Positions 1 to 8,518 of a stretch of DNA of 57,302 bases are shown in pieces. Source of the stretch: DATCLS01 sp036563805 (GTDB lineage: Bacteria > Actinomycetota > Acidimicrobiia > Acidimicrobiales > VFJN01); NCBI GenBank assembly GCA_036563805.1, contig DATCLS010000012.1, positions 1 through 57,302 of the forward strand, in the 5' to 3' direction. The notes beneath the pieces are model-generated. The model was not told the DNA's origin. It was given only the letters and a program-made list of their open reading frames with translations, and made no database searches. Position 1 is the first letter of the stretch. Each line of letters opens with the position of its first letter. The position numbers and the translations under genes were made by a program.

Positions 1-1
1 C

Positions 2-703
2 AGCGATGGCGTGCGCGGCACCGACAGCGCCGAGCGCCGGGTCGGGCCGGTGCGGCTGGTCGGCTCGGGCCTGGCCCGCCCGGGGGCGGTCAAGCGGGCG
101 GCGTTCCTGGCCTTCGGGGTGGCCGGGGCGGCCGGCCTGGCGCTGGCGGCCGCGGTCGGCTGGCAGCTGCTCGTCGTGGGGGCCGTGGCGATGGCCGCCG
201 GCTGGTTCTACACGGGCGGCCCTCGGCCCTACGGGTACGTCGGCCTGGGCGAGGTGTTCGTGTTCGTGTTCTTCGGGCTGGTCGCCACCGCCGGGTCGGC
301 CTACGTGCAGGAGGAATCGCTGTCGGGCCTCGGCCTCGGCGCCGGCGTGGCCGTCGGGTTCCTGATCACGGCGCTGCTGGTGATCAACAACCTGCGGGAC
401 ATCCCGGGCGACACGGCCTCGGGCAAGCGCACGCTGGCGGTCCGACTCGGCGACCGGCGCACCCGGTGGTTCTACGTCGGCCTGCTCGTCGCCGCGTTCG
501 TGGCCGTGCCGCTGATCGCCGGGCTGGGGGAGCGGCCGGGCGCCGTGCTGGCGCTGGCGGCGGTCGTCCCGGCCCGGCGCCCGGTGCTGACCGTGCTGCG
601 GGGCGACCGCGGGCCCCAGCTGATCCCCGTGCTGGTGGACACCGGCCGGATCCAGCTGCTGTACGGCGCCCTGCTGGCGCTCGGCCTCTGGATCGCGACG
701 TAG
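2..703 (+). CDS. menA: 1,4-dihydroxy-2-naphthoate polyprenyltransferase MenA (5' truncated by window edge)
   Basis: 3' portion (233 codons) of the UbiA-superfamily membrane enzyme that prenylates 1,4-dihydroxy-2-naphthoate to demethylmenaquinone. The frame is open from base 2, and its first residues, SDGVRGTD, are the end of the conserved NDYxDGVRGTD prenyl-diphosphate/Mg site, so only the N-terminal part is missing. The second Asp-rich motif, NNLRDIPGDTASGK, lies near visible residue 128. Several hydrophobic membrane segments are present. Placement beside menH, menD, menF and menG supports the menaquinone (rather than ubiquinone or haem) member of the family. Identity is secure; the true start lies outside the window. 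Confidence 0.93.
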   Translation, partial: SDGVRGTDSAERRVGPVRLVGSGLARPGAVKRAAFLAFGVAGAAGLALAAAVGWQLLVVGAVAMAAGWFYTGGPRPYGYVGLGEVFVFVFFGLVATAGSAYVQEESLSGLGLGAGVAVGFLITALLVINNLRDIPGDTASGKRTLAVRLGDRRTRWFYVGLLVAAFVAVPLIAGLGERPGAVLALAAVVPARRPVLTVLRGDRGPQLIPVLVDTGRIQLLYGALLALGLWIAT

Positions 704-728
704 GCGCGGCCCGCGGGCCCGGGCGCGC

Positions 729-1544
729 TCAGTGGCCGCCGCGGTCGTCGATCGCGTCGGCGTCGGGCTCGGGGGCCGGGAGCTGGGCCAGCCACGGGCG
801 GAGGGCGGCGAGGAAGGCCTCCGGTCGCTCCAGGTGGGCGGCGTGGCCTGCGTCGGGCACGAGCGCCACCGACGCGGGGCCGCCGATGGCCGCCGCCAGG
901 CGGCGGGCGATGGCCGCGTAGCGCTCGTCGTCGGATCCGGCCACGGCCAGGACCGGCACCGCGATCCGCCCGAGGTCGCCCCACAGCGGCCGCTGCGAGC
1001 CGGTACCGGCCAGCTCCAGGCTCGAGGCCAGGCCCTCGGCCGTGTTGCGCCGGCGCTCGCCGTCGAACCGGGCCCACGGCGGCAGGCCGGCGAACAGCGG
1101 CTGGGCCAGCCACTCGTCGAGGAAGGCGGCGACGCCGATCTCCCGGATCCGCTGGGCCAGCGCCTCGTCGCGCCGGCGGCGGGCGGCCCGTTCGTCGTCG
1201 TCCTCGATGCCGGGCGTGCCCCCGACCAGCACCAGGCCCCGCACGACCTCGGGCGCCCGCAGCGCCACGTGGAGCGCCATCCGGGCCCCCATCGAGTAGC
1301 CCACGTAGACGGCCGGGCCGCCGGCCTCGGCGATCAGCGCCGCCGTGGCCGCCAAGTCGGCCCGGACGGCGGACGACCCGCCGTGCCCGGGGGCGTCGAG
1401 GCGGACCACCTCGTGGTCGCGGGCCAGGTCGTCGGCCACCGGGCCCCAGCACCGGCCCGTCTGGGTGAACCCGTGGAGCAGGACGACCCGGGGGCCGGCG
1501 CCGGCGCGCTCGCCGTGGAGTGCCATCACGAGCGATGCTTGCAC
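729..1544 (-). CDS. menH: Alpha/beta hydrolase, MenH-like SHCHC synthase
   Basis: 271-residue alpha/beta hydrolase, probably 2-succinyl-6-hydroxy-2,4-cyclohexadiene-1-carboxylate synthase, which eliminates pyruvate from the MenD product. Visible features: oxyanion-hole HGFTQTG near residue 25, nucleophile elbow GYSMGA, an acidic residue in AGSDDERY and a C-terminal catalytic His in GHAAHLERPE, all typical of MenH. The gene is divergent from menD. The GTG at 1544 is the longest start; the ATG at 1526 (MALHGERAG) is equally plausible and would leave 23 bp to the menD start. The family is promiscuous, so the MenH assignment rests on motifs plus the men context. Confidence 0.8.
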   Translation of the reverse strand: MQASLVMALHGERAGAGPRVVLLHGFTQTGRCWGPVADDLARDHEVVRLDAPGHGGSSAVRADLAATAALIAEAGGPAVYVGYSMGARMALHVALRAPEVVRGLVLVGGTPGIEDDDERAARRRRDEALAQRIREIGVAAFLDEWLAQPLFAGLPPWARFDGERRRNTAEGLASSLELAGTGSQRPLWGDLGRIAVPVLAVAGSDDERYAAIARRLAAAIGGPASVALVPDAGHAAHLERPEAFLAALRPWLAQLPAPEPDADAIDDRGGH

Positions 1545-1549
1545 GCCGA

Positions 1550-3406
1550 ATGACCGAACCCGAGGATGTCCAGGCCACCTTCGCCGCCACGCTCGTCGAC
1601 GAGTGGGTGCGGGGTGGGGTCGAGCATGCCGTCGTGTGCCCGGGGTCGCGCTCCACGCCCCTGGCCCTGGCCGTGGCCGCGCGCGGCGGGCCGGGCGGCC
1701 GCCTGCGGGTCCACGTCCACCTCGACGAGCGCTCGGCCGGGTTCCTGGCCCTGGGCATCGGCCTGGCCACCGGTCGCCCGGCCGTCGTGGTGACCACGAG
1801 CGGGACCGCCGCCGCCGAGCTCCACCCGGCCGTGGTCGAGGCGCACCAGGCCGGGGTCCCGCTGCTGGCCTGCACCACCGACCGGCCGCCCGAGCTGCGC
1901 GACGTCGGCGCCCCCCAGACGATCGACCAGGTCCACCTGTACGGCCGGGCCGTGCGGTGGTTCGCGGACCCCGGCGTCCCCGACCGGGCCGCGGCCGGCA
2001 CGTGGCGGGCGCTGGCCGCCCGGGCGCTGGCGGAGGCCACCGGCGACCACCCGGGGCCGGTGCAGCTCAACCTGCCGTTCCGCGAGCCGCTGGTCGGGAC
2101 GCCCGAGGCGCTCCCGTCCGGCCGCCCGGGCGGCCGCCCGTGGGCGGTCGTCGCCCCGGCGGGCCCGGCGGCGACGGCGGCGGTGAGCCCGGAAGGGCGG
2201 GTGACCGCGGGCGGGGCGACGGCAGCGCCCGACGGGGCGGCAGACCCGGCGGCGGAGCTGGCGGGGGAGCTGGCTCCGGGAGCGGTCCTCGCCGCGATGG
2301 CGGGGCGGCGAGGCGTGATCGTGGCCGGGCCCCGGAGCGGCGACGGCGAGGCGCTCCACCGTCTGGCCGCCGCCCTGGGCTGGCCAGTCCTCGCCGACCC
2401 GCGGTCGCCGGCCTGGCGCCCGGCCCCCACGTTGGTCCCCCACCTCGACGCGCTCCTGCGGTCCCCGCGGGCCGCCGAGGCGCTGCGGCCGGAGGTGATC
2501 GTCCGCCTCGGCCCGCCGCCCGCCTCCCGGGGGGTGACCGAGTGGCTGGCCGGGTCGGGTGCCGAGGAGGTCGTGGTGGCCGGCCGGTCGTGGTCCGACC
2601 CGGCGGCCACCGCCGCGACCGTGGTCCGGGCCAACCCGGGGGCGGCGTTGACGGGCGACCCGCCGCCCCGCCTGGCCCCGCCGCCGGCCGGCTGGCTCGA
2701 CGCCTGGCAGGCGGCGGCCCGGGCGGCCGCCTCGGCGCTGGCGGCGCGGCTCGACGCGCCGGGCGGCGGGCCCGACGGCGGCTCGCCGCCCGGCGGGGGG
2801 TCGTCGGAGCCGGCCGTGGCCCGCCAGGTCGTGGCCGCGCTCCCGCACGGTGCCGAGCTTGTCGTGTCGTCGTCGATGCCGGTCCGCGACGTCGAGCGCT
2901 ACGCGTCCCCCCGGCGCGGCCTGCGGATCTCGGCCAACCGGGGCGCCAACGGCATCGACGGCGTCGTGTCCACGGCCGTGGGCGTCGCCGTCGGGTCGGG
3001 GGCGCCCACGGCCCTGCTCATCGGCGACCTCGCCTTCCTGCACGACAGCAACGGCCTGCTGGGCGCGGCCGGGCGGGGCGTCGACCTGGTGTGCGTCGTC
3101 GTCGACAACGACGGCGGCGGCATCTTCTCGTTCCTGCCCCAGGCCCGGCTCGTGCCGTCCGACCGGTTCGAGCAGCTGTTCGGCACGCCCCACGGCCTCG
3201 ACCTGGTGGCGGTGGCGGCCGCCCTGGGCGCCGAGGCCCGAGCGGTGACCGGCGACCTGCCCGGAGCGGTGCGCGCCGCGCTGGACCGGGGCGGCCTCCA
3301 GGTCCTCGTGGTCCGGACCGACCGGGCCGCCAACGTCGAGGTCCACCGCCAGCTCGACCGGGCCGTGGCCGACGCCGTCGACGCCGCCCTCCGCGCCCGG
3401 GCCTGA
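1550..3406 (+). CDS. menD: SEPHCHC synthase MenD
   Basis: 2-succinyl-5-enolpyruvyl-6-hydroxy-3-cyclohexene-1-carboxylate synthase, 618 aa, a thiamine-diphosphate enzyme joining isochorismate and 2-oxoglutarate. The N-terminal Pyr domain has CPGSRSTPLALA near residue 30 and DERSAGFLALG with the ThDP-activating Glu. The C-terminal PP domain has GDLAFLHDSNGL and NDGGGIFSFLPQA, the Mg/ThDP motif, near residue 520. Length is a little above the usual ~550 because of a Gly/Pro/Ala-rich linker around residues 190-240. The ATG at 1550 (MTEPEDVQAT) is chosen over the upstream ATG at 1520, which would run into menH. menD is divergent from menH and convergent with menF. Confidence 0.93.
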   Translation: MTEPEDVQATFAATLVDEWVRGGVEHAVVCPGSRSTPLALAVAARGGPGGRLRVHVHLDERSAGFLALGIGLATGRPAVVVTTSGTAAAELHPAVVEAHQAGVPLLACTTDRPPELRDVGAPQTIDQVHLYGRAVRWFADPGVPDRAAAGTWRALAARALAEATGDHPGPVQLNLPFREPLVGTPEALPSGRPGGRPWAVVAPAGPAATAAVSPEGRVTAGGATAAPDGAADPAAELAGELAPGAVLAAMAGRRGVIVAGPRSGDGEALHRLAAALGWPVLADPRSPAWRPAPTLVPHLDALLRSPRAAEALRPEVIVRLGPPPASRGVTEWLAGSGAEEVVVAGRSWSDPAATAATVVRANPGAALTGDPPPRLAPPPAGWLDAWQAAARAAASALAARLDAPGGGPDGGSPPGGGSSEPAVARQVVAALPHGAELVVSSSMPVRDVERYASPRRGLRISANRGANGIDGVVSTAVGVAVGSGAPTALLIGDLAFLHDSNGLLGAAGRGVDLVCVVVDNDGGGIFSFLPQARLVPSDRFEQLFGTPHGLDLVAVAAALGAEARAVTGDLPGAVRAALDRGGLQVLVVRTDRAANVEVHRQLDRAVADAVDAALRARA

Positions 3407-3420
3407 GCCGGCGCCGCTCC

Positions 3421-3437
3421 GCCGGCGGCCCGCCGGC
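3421..3437. terminator. Candidate hairpin between convergent menD and menF
   Basis: GCCGGCGG and CCGCCGGC arms surround a single C in the 73-bp gap between the menD and menF stop codons. It could end transcription from both sides, but there is no T tract, so this is inference from position and symmetry only. Confidence 0.35.
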
Positions 3438-3479
3438 ACCCGGCGCCGCTTGGTCCGTGGGCGACCGGACCCGGCGGCT

Positions 3480-4805
3480 CTAGGGGCGCACGAGGGCGGT
3501 GAGCAGCGCCTCGAACTTGGCGCTCGTCTCGGCCAGCTCGGCCTCGGGGTCGCTGTCGGGCACGACGCCGACCCCGGCGCACACCCGGGCCACGGGCCCG
3601 TCGATCTCGGCCGAGCGGATGGCCACGGCCCAGGTGCCGTTGCCCCGGGCGTCGACCCACCCGGCGGTGCCGGCGTAGCGGCCGCGGTCGAAGCCCTCGT
3701 GCTCGGCGATCCACCGGACCGCCTCGTCGCGGGGCGAGCCGGCGACCGCCGGCGTCGGGTGGAGGGCGGCCACCAGCTCGAGCACCGACGGCGCCGGGCG
3801 GGACAGCCGCCCCTCGACGAGCGTGGCCAGGTGCTGCACGTTGGCCACCGCCACCACCGACGGCTCGGCCTCGTAGTCGACGTACGAGCACCAGCCGAGC
3901 AGCGTGTCGTGGACCATGTCGATCGTGATCTGGTGCTCCTGGCGGTCCTTGGCCGAGGCCAGCAGCGAGGCGGCCAGGCGCTGATCGGTCGCGGGGTCGC
4001 CGCCGCGGGGCGCGGTGCCGGCCATGGGGTGCGACCGCACGACGTCGCCGACCCGCGACACCAGCAGCTCGGGGCTGGCGGCGACGAGCCCGTCGATGGA
4101 GACGAGGTGGCAGCCGGGGTAGCCGCGGCGCAGCCGCTGGAGCACCCGTAGCCGGTCGAGCGGCCGGTCGCCGGTGACGGTCAGCTCGCGGGCGAGCACG
4201 ACCTTGACGAGGCCGCCGTCGCCGCTCCCGCCCCCCGGGCTCCTGTCGTCGAGCCGCCGGCCCGCCAGCAACTTGGTGGCCCGCTCTACGAGGCCGCACC
4301 AGGCGTCGGGATCCATGCCGGTCTCGACGGTCAGCCGCCGGGGCGCGGGCGCCGGCGGGTCGGGGTCGGGCGGCGCCGGCCGGTCGTGGACCGGGTCGTC
4401 GGGCGGGCCGACCGTGGTGATCCAGCGGGTGCCGTCGTCGGCCCGGCCGACCACGACGGCGGGCACCAGCAGCTCGCTGGCGGCCCCCGGGGCGAACGGG
4501 AGGGCGCCGAACGCCACCGGTCCGCAGCCGGGCACGCCCACCTCGTCCTCGGCGCCGATGGCGGTCAGGGCCTCGGCGGCGGCGCGGGCGGCCGCCGCCG
4601 GGTCACCGGCCGGCCACGGCAGCCGGGCCGCCACCCCCCGGCCGGCCAGGCCGGCCCGGCCCTTCTCGAACAGGGTGCCGTCCCGCCCGGCCACGGCCAG
4701 CAGGTCGGGGTCGGCGTCGAGGCGCCGCGTCCGGGCGACCAGCCCGTCGACGGACGCCGGTGCGGGCACCGGGCCGTGAGCCCCCGGAGGCGTCGGCGGC
4801 GTCAC
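3480..4805 (-). CDS. menF: Isochorismate synthase MenF
   Basis: 441-aa chorismate-binding enzyme converting chorismate to isochorismate, the entry step to menaquinone. The C-terminal half has the chorismate-enzyme signature: KVVLARELTV, SPELLVSRVGDVVRSHPMAGT, HPTPAVAGSPRDEA, and the final metal-binding segment CAGVGVVPDSDPEAELAETSAKFEALL. HPTPAVAG and AGTAGW fit isochorismate rather than anthranilate synthase, as does the men neighbourhood. The GTG start at 4805 overlaps the menG stop by 4 bp (GTGA), implying translational coupling. A Pro-rich low-complexity stretch splits the N-terminal domain. Salicylate-type isochorismate synthases are similar, but context favours MenF. Confidence 0.88.
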   Translation of the reverse strand: MTPPTPPGAHGPVPAPASVDGLVARTRRLDADPDLLAVAGRDGTLFEKGRAGLAGRGVAARLPWPAGDPAAAARAAAEALTAIGAEDEVGVPGCGPVAFGALPFAPGAASELLVPAVVVGRADDGTRWITTVGPPDDPVHDRPAPPDPDPPAPAPRRLTVETGMDPDAWCGLVERATKLLAGRRLDDRSPGGGSGDGGLVKVVLARELTVTGDRPLDRLRVLQRLRRGYPGCHLVSIDGLVAASPELLVSRVGDVVRSHPMAGTAPRGGDPATDQRLAASLLASAKDRQEHQITIDMVHDTLLGWCSYVDYEAEPSVVAVANVQHLATLVEGRLSRPAPSVLELVAALHPTPAVAGSPRDEAVRWIAEHEGFDRGRYAGTAGWVDARGNGTWAVAIRSAEIDGPVARVCAGVGVVPDSDPEAELAETSAKFEALLTALVRP

Positions 4806-5569
4806 CGGCGCGCCCCGGTGATGAGCTGGGCGATCCCGGCGGACAGGAGGCGCCGGTCGACGTCCGCGAAGCCCGCGTCCGCCACCATGCCCAGCAGCTC
4901 GTCGGGCTCGGGCAGGTAGGCGACCGAGCGGGGCAAATACCGGTAGGCGGCCGGGTCGGACAGCAGGCCGCCGATCAGCGGTACGACCTTGCCGAAGTAC
5001 AGGCCGTGGCCGAACCGCAGCAGCGGGTTGGGCGGCGTGGCCACCTCCAGCAGGGCGATGCGCCCACCCGGGCGGACCACCCGGGCCAGCTCGGCCAGGA
5101 ACGGCGGCAGCTCGACCAGGTTCCGCAGCGCGAACCCGCAGGTCACGCCGTCGACGGACCCGGAGCGCAGCGGCAGCCGCAGAGCGTCGCCCTGCACCAG
5201 CGGGGCGTCGGTGCGGGCGGCGGCCAGCATCCCGAAGGACAGGTCGATGCCGATGGGCGCCAGGCCGGCGGACTCGAGCTCGACGCAGAGGTCGCCGGTC
5301 CCGCAGGCCAGGTCGGCCACCACCGAGCCCCGGCGCAGCGCCAGCGACCGGACCGCCCGCCGCCGCCAGCCGACGTCCATCCGGAACGTCATGATGCGGT
5401 TGACCAGGTCGTAGCGGGGCGCGATGGCGTCGAACATCGAGCGCACCGCCCGCACCTTGTCGTCGCCCTGGGGCAGCGCCCCGTCGGCGGGCAGGTCCGC
5501 GGACGGGCGGGGCGGTCGGGGGGTGCGGGCCGGCGTCCCGGGGGGCGGCCCGGGTGACGAGCTGGTCAT
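4802..5569 (-). CDS. menG: Demethylmenaquinone methyltransferase MenG/UbiE
   Basis: 255-aa class I SAM methyltransferase performing the last step, C-methylation of demethylmenaquinone. Motifs: VRSMFDAIAPRYDLVNRIMTF (21 residues, UbiE signature region near residue 45), SAM-binding ADLACGTGDLCVEL, GVTCGFALRNL, and LARVVRPGGRIALLEVATP near the C-terminal half. The N-terminus is a Pro-rich extension. The ATG at 5569 is chosen because TACGAT lies 7 nt upstream (reverse strand), the leaderless geometry seen throughout the window. The gene is first of a menG-menF pair with a 4-bp overlap and is divergent from the M50 protease gene. Confidence 0.92.
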   Translation of the reverse strand: MTSSSPGPPPGTPARTPRPPRPSADLPADGALPQGDDKVRAVRSMFDAIAPRYDLVNRIMTFRMDVGWRRRAVRSLALRRGSVVADLACGTGDLCVELESAGLAPIGIDLSFGMLAAARTDAPLVQGDALRLPLRSGSVDGVTCGFALRNLVELPPFLAELARVVRPGGRIALLEVATPPNPLLRFGHGLYFGKVVPLIGGLLSDPAAYRYLPRSVAYLPEPDELLGMVADAGFADVDRRLLSAGIAQLITGARR

Positions 5570-5576
5570 CGAAAGC

Positions 5577-5582
5577 ATCGTA
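5577..5582 (-). promoter_or_regulatory. Leaderless -10 hexamer for menG
   Basis: TACGAT on the reverse strand, separated from the menG ATG by 7 nt. This fits transcription starting at or next to the start codon. Confidence 0.55.
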
Positions 5583-5732
5583 CGGGCGCACGGGGCCGGG
5601 GCCCGAACCGGACCGGGGCCGGTCCCGCCGGGGCGCCGGTCGGGCCACCGACAGGGCCGCCGGCCGGGTGGCCGACGGGCTGCCCAGCCGGATCCGGTGC
5701 CCGGCCACTGACGGTCCGGGCGCCGGGGCGCC

Positions 5733-5738
5733 TACGCT
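5733..5738 (+). promoter_or_regulatory. Leaderless -10 hexamer for the M50 protease gene
   Basis: TACGCT followed by 8 nt and the GTG start at 5747, with no Shine-Dalgarno-like sequence in between. Confidence 0.55.
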
Positions 5739-5746
5739 TTGCGCTC

Positions 5747-7171
5747 GTGCACTCCCGCGCGCATTTCCGCCTCCTCGGCGTTCCGGTGAGGGTCGAGCCG
5801 TTCTTCCTCATCGTCGCCGTGCTGTTCGGCATCAACTTGGAGCCGTTGTGGCTGGTCGGGATCTGGGTGGTGCTCGTCTTCCTGTCCGTGCTCGTGCACG
5901 AGCTGGGCCACGTGATGGCCTACCGGGCGTTCGGCCAGCGCTCGGCGGTCGTGCTCCACGGCTTCGGCGGGTTCACGATCCCCACGGGGGGCGGGCGCCG
6001 GGTGCTGAGCAAGGGCCGCTCGATCGTGGTCAGCCTGAGCGGCTCGGTGGCGCAGATCTGCGTGCTCGGCATCCCGGCGATGATGGCGCTGGAGAGCGAC
6101 TGGGCCCAGCAGCGCCGGTTCGAGTGGCAGTGGATCTCCCACGACTTCAACTGGTGGCCGGTCCTCGAGCTGCTGCGGTTCATCAGCATCTGGTGGGGCG
6201 TGTTCAACCTGCTGCCGATCCGCCCGCTGGACGGCGGCCACGTGGCCGAGGAGCTGGTCGGCTTCGAGAACGCCTGCAAGCTGTCGCTGGCGGGGTGCGC
6301 GGTGGCCGGCTTCTTCGCCTACCGCGAGTTCGGCACGCTGTTCCCGATCCTGTTCTTCGCCTTCCTCGCCTACCTCAACTACCGCGACCTGCGCGAGGGG
6401 CAGATCAACACGGCGTTCGAGGTCGAGGCGCCCGAGGCGCCCGGCGGCTCCCGGGGCGGGCGGCGGTCGGGCCGCCCGGCCCGCGGCGCGGGCGCCGGCG
6501 GCGGGGGCGGCAAGCGCCGCGGCCGGGGCCGGGCCGACCTCCAGCTCGTGACGCCGCCCAGCGGCGGGACGGTCCCCGACCTGGAGCCCCGGCTGTCGAC
6601 GGCCGAGGCCGAGACCCGGGCGTGGAACGCGCTGCGCGCCGGCGACGGCGAGCGGGCGGCGGCGATCCTCAGCCGGGCGGGCGACGGCGCCAACCCCTTC
6701 CTCCGGGCCTCCGTGGCCCTGGTCACCGGCCCGGTCGAGATGGCCGAGGACCTGTTCGACGCTGCGTACCGGGCCGAGCCGGGCGGGCCGCCCAACCTGG
6801 TGCCGGCGACGCTCCTGGCCGACCACGGGCGGGCCGCGGCGGTGGCCGCCCGCCTGGTCGAGGGCGGGCCCGCCGGCATCGAGGCCGCCGGCAGCCTCCA
6901 GACCCACCTGCACTACGCCGAGCGATTCCGGGCCGCGGCCGAGGTGGGCGAGCTGGTGTTCCGGGCCGGACCGCGCAGCGCCGCCCAGACCGCCTTCGAG
7001 GTGGCCTGCTCGTGGGCCCGGGCGTCGGAGCCGGCCATCGCCCTCGAGTGGGTGGGCACCGCCGTCGACGCCGGGTTCCGGGCGCCGGGCGTGCTCGACG
7101 GCGAGCCCGACCTGGCCTCGGTCCGGTCGCTGCCGGGCTGGGCCGAGGTGCGGGCCCGCCTGTCGGCCTAG
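5747..7171 (+). CDS. Site-2-protease-like M50 membrane metalloprotease with C-terminal helical repeat region
   Basis: 474 aa. Residues 1-210 form a membrane zinc-protease domain with the HELGH metal site at 51-55 and the second motif NLLPIRPLDGGH at 154-165, whose Asp is the third zinc ligand. Several hydrophobic segments surround them. A Gly/Arg/Lys-rich basic linker (about 215-250) leads to an Ala-rich C-terminal half with TPR-like helical character (about 260-474). M50 enzymes cut transmembrane substrates such as anti-sigma factors, but no partner is adjacent here. The GTG start follows a TACGCT hexamer. A non-proteolytic role is unlikely because the metal ligands are intact; the substrate is unknown. 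Confidence 0.82.
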   Translation: MHSRAHFRLLGVPVRVEPFFLIVAVLFGINLEPLWLVGIWVVLVFLSVLVHELGHVMAYRAFGQRSAVVLHGFGGFTIPTGGGRRVLSKGRSIVVSLSGSVAQICVLGIPAMMALESDWAQQRRFEWQWISHDFNWWPVLELLRFISIWWGVFNLLPIRPLDGGHVAEELVGFENACKLSLAGCAVAGFFAYREFGTLFPILFFAFLAYLNYRDLREGQINTAFEVEAPEAPGGSRGGRRSGRPARGAGAGGGGGKRRGRGRADLQLVTPPSGGTVPDLEPRLSTAEAETRAWNALRAGDGERAAAILSRAGDGANPFLRASVALVTGPVEMAEDLFDAAYRAEPGGPPNLVPATLLADHGRAAAVAARLVEGGPAGIEAAGSLQTHLHYAERFRAAAEVGELVFRAGPRSAAQTAFEVACSWARASEPAIALEWVGTAVDAGFRAPGVLDGEPDLASVRSLPGWAEVRARLSA

Positions 7172-7235
7172 GGATCCGCCCGTCGGCCGCGCGTCGAGCG
7201 CGTCCCGGGCCGCCGGCCCGTCCGGCCACCCGTGG

Positions 7236-7694
7236 CTACTCGTAGTACCGGAAGAGGTTCTCGGCCACGCAGGCCGGCTTGTCGGCGCCCTCGACCTCGA
7301 ACGTGAACCGCTCCTTGACCTGCACGCCGCCCTGGACGTCGGTGACGTCGAGCAGCTCGACGCCGACCCGGACCTTGCTGCCCACCGGCACGGGCGAGGG
7401 GAACCGGACCTTGTCGCAGCCGTAGTTGACGGCCATCTTGATGCCCTCGACGCGGACCACCTGCGGCACCAGCACCGGCCCCAGCGACAGGGTCAGGTAG
7501 CCGTGGGCGATCGGGCCCCCGAACGGGCTCTCGCGCTTGGCCCGCTCGACGTCCACGTGGATCCACTGGTGGTCGCCGGTGGCGTCGGCGAACTGGTTGA
7601 CCCGCTCCTGCGTCACCTCGACGTAATCGCTGTAGCCGAGGTGCTGGCCCACGAGGTCGCGGAGCCCGGAAATACCCTGAATGACGGTGGTCAT
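7236..7694 (-). CDS. MaoC-family (R)-enoyl-CoA hydratase/dehydratase
   Basis: 152-aa single-hotdog MaoC protein resembling mycobacterial Rv0130-type (R)-specific enoyl-CoA hydratases. The hydratase-2 motif is present near residue 40 (ATGDHQWIHVDVERA), with the catalytic Asp and His, followed by FGGPIAHGYLTLSL. It probably hydrates trans-2-enoyl-CoA in fatty-acid turnover. The ATG at 7694 starts MTTVIQG, and CATCAT lies 7 nt upstream, a weaker variant of the leaderless hexamer. It is divergent from the nucleotidyltransferase gene and overlaps its start by 8 bp; it is convergent with the protease gene. Confidence 0.88.
   Translation of the reverse strand: MTTVIQGISGLRDLVGQHLGYSDYVEVTQERVNQFADATGDHQWIHVDVERAKRESPFGGPIAHGYLTLSLGPVLVPQVVRVEGIKMAVNYGCDKVRFPSPVPVGSKVRVGVELLDVTDVQGGVQVKERFTFEVEGADKPACVAENLFRYYE
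7673..7678 (+). promoter_or_regulatory. Leaderless -10 hexamer for the nucleotidyltransferase gene, inside maoC
   Basis: TACCCT lies within the first codons of the opposing MaoC gene and ends 8 nt before an in-frame GTG at 7687. This selects that GTG over the ATGs at 7681 and 7693. Confidence 0.45.
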
Positions 7695-8484
7695 GCCGGC
7701 GATGATGCCCCAAGGTCGGAAGCAGGTTCTACCTCCGGACGCTCCGGACCTCTGTGGCGTGGTGCTGGCCGCCGGCGAGGGGGCGCGGCTGCGGCCGCTC
7801 AGCAGGGTCCGGCCCAAGCCGCTGTGCCCGGTGGCCAACGTGCCGCTGATCGACCTGGCCATCGAGCGGGTGCGGACGGTGACGCCCGACGTGGCGGTCA
7901 ACGTCCACCACGACCGCGAGGCCATCGAGGAGCACCTCGCCGGCCGGGTCCACGTCTCGGTCGAGGAGCGGGAGGCGCTCGGCACGGCCGGCGCCCTCGG
8001 CCACCTACGCCCGTGGATCGACGGGCGGGCGGTGGTCGTCGTCAACGCCGACACCTGGTGCCCGGGGTCGCTGGCCGGGCTGGCCGCCGGGTGGGACGGC
8101 GAGCGGGTCCGGCTCGCGCTGGCCGGCGGCGACGAGCGCCTGCGGCCCACCAGCCGCATCGCCGCCGCCCTCATGCCCTGGTCGGAGGTGGCCCCGCTGG
8201 AGCCGGTCCCCACCGGCCTGTACGAGGTGTCGTGGGGCCGCCTGGCCGCCGCCGACCGCATTGACGTCGTGCCGTGGGACGGTCCCTGCCTCGACTGCGG
8301 GACCCCCGCCCGCTACCTGCGGGCCAACCTCGAGGCCAGTGGCGGCGAGCCGGTCGTCGCCCCCGGGGCCGAGGTGCACGGCACGGTCGAACGATCGGTC
8401 CTGTGGGACGGCGCGGTCGTCGAGCCCCGCGAGCACCTGAGCCGGGCGGTGCGCACCGAGGCGCTGACGGTGCTGGTGCGCTAG
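7687..8484 (+). CDS. Sugar-nucleotide (NTP) transferase family protein
   Basis: 265-aa nucleotidyltransferase of the mannose-1-phosphate guanylyltransferase/glucose-1-phosphate thymidylyltransferase type. The Rossmann-like N-terminus carries the signature VVLAAGEGARLRPLS followed by KPLCPVANVPLI, which binds NTP and Mg. VVVVNADTWCPG supplies the mid-domain Asp. The C-terminus has one short beta-helix-like rung (VAPGAEVHGTVERSVLWDGAVV) instead of a full hexapeptide domain. The start is ambiguous among 7681, 7687, 7693 and 7705; 7687 is chosen from promoter geometry. The exact sugar and nucleotide cannot be told from sequence. Confidence 0.83.
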   Translation: MVMPAMMPQGRKQVLPPDAPDLCGVVLAAGEGARLRPLSRVRPKPLCPVANVPLIDLAIERVRTVTPDVAVNVHHDREAIEEHLAGRVHVSVEEREALGTAGALGHLRPWIDGRAVVVVNADTWCPGSLAGLAAGWDGERVRLALAGGDERLRPTSRIAAALMPWSEVAPLEPVPTGLYEVSWGRLAAADRIDVVPWDGPCLDCGTPARYLRANLEASGGEPVVAPGAEVHGTVERSVLWDGAVVEPREHLSRAVRTEALTVLVR

Positions 8485-8518
8485 GCGCCGACTCCGCCCA
8501 CGCAGCGCGACGGGTGGG

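Noticed and set aside
472..2634. Long antisense frame of 720 codons over menH and menD
   Set aside because: Composition is Arg/Pro/Gly/Ala-rich with no domain; it is a GC-driven shadow of two well-supported genes.
7236..8261. 341-codon reverse frame extending upstream of maoC
   Set aside because: The MaoC domain starts at 7694; the upstream part is low-complexity antisense of the nucleotidyltransferase.
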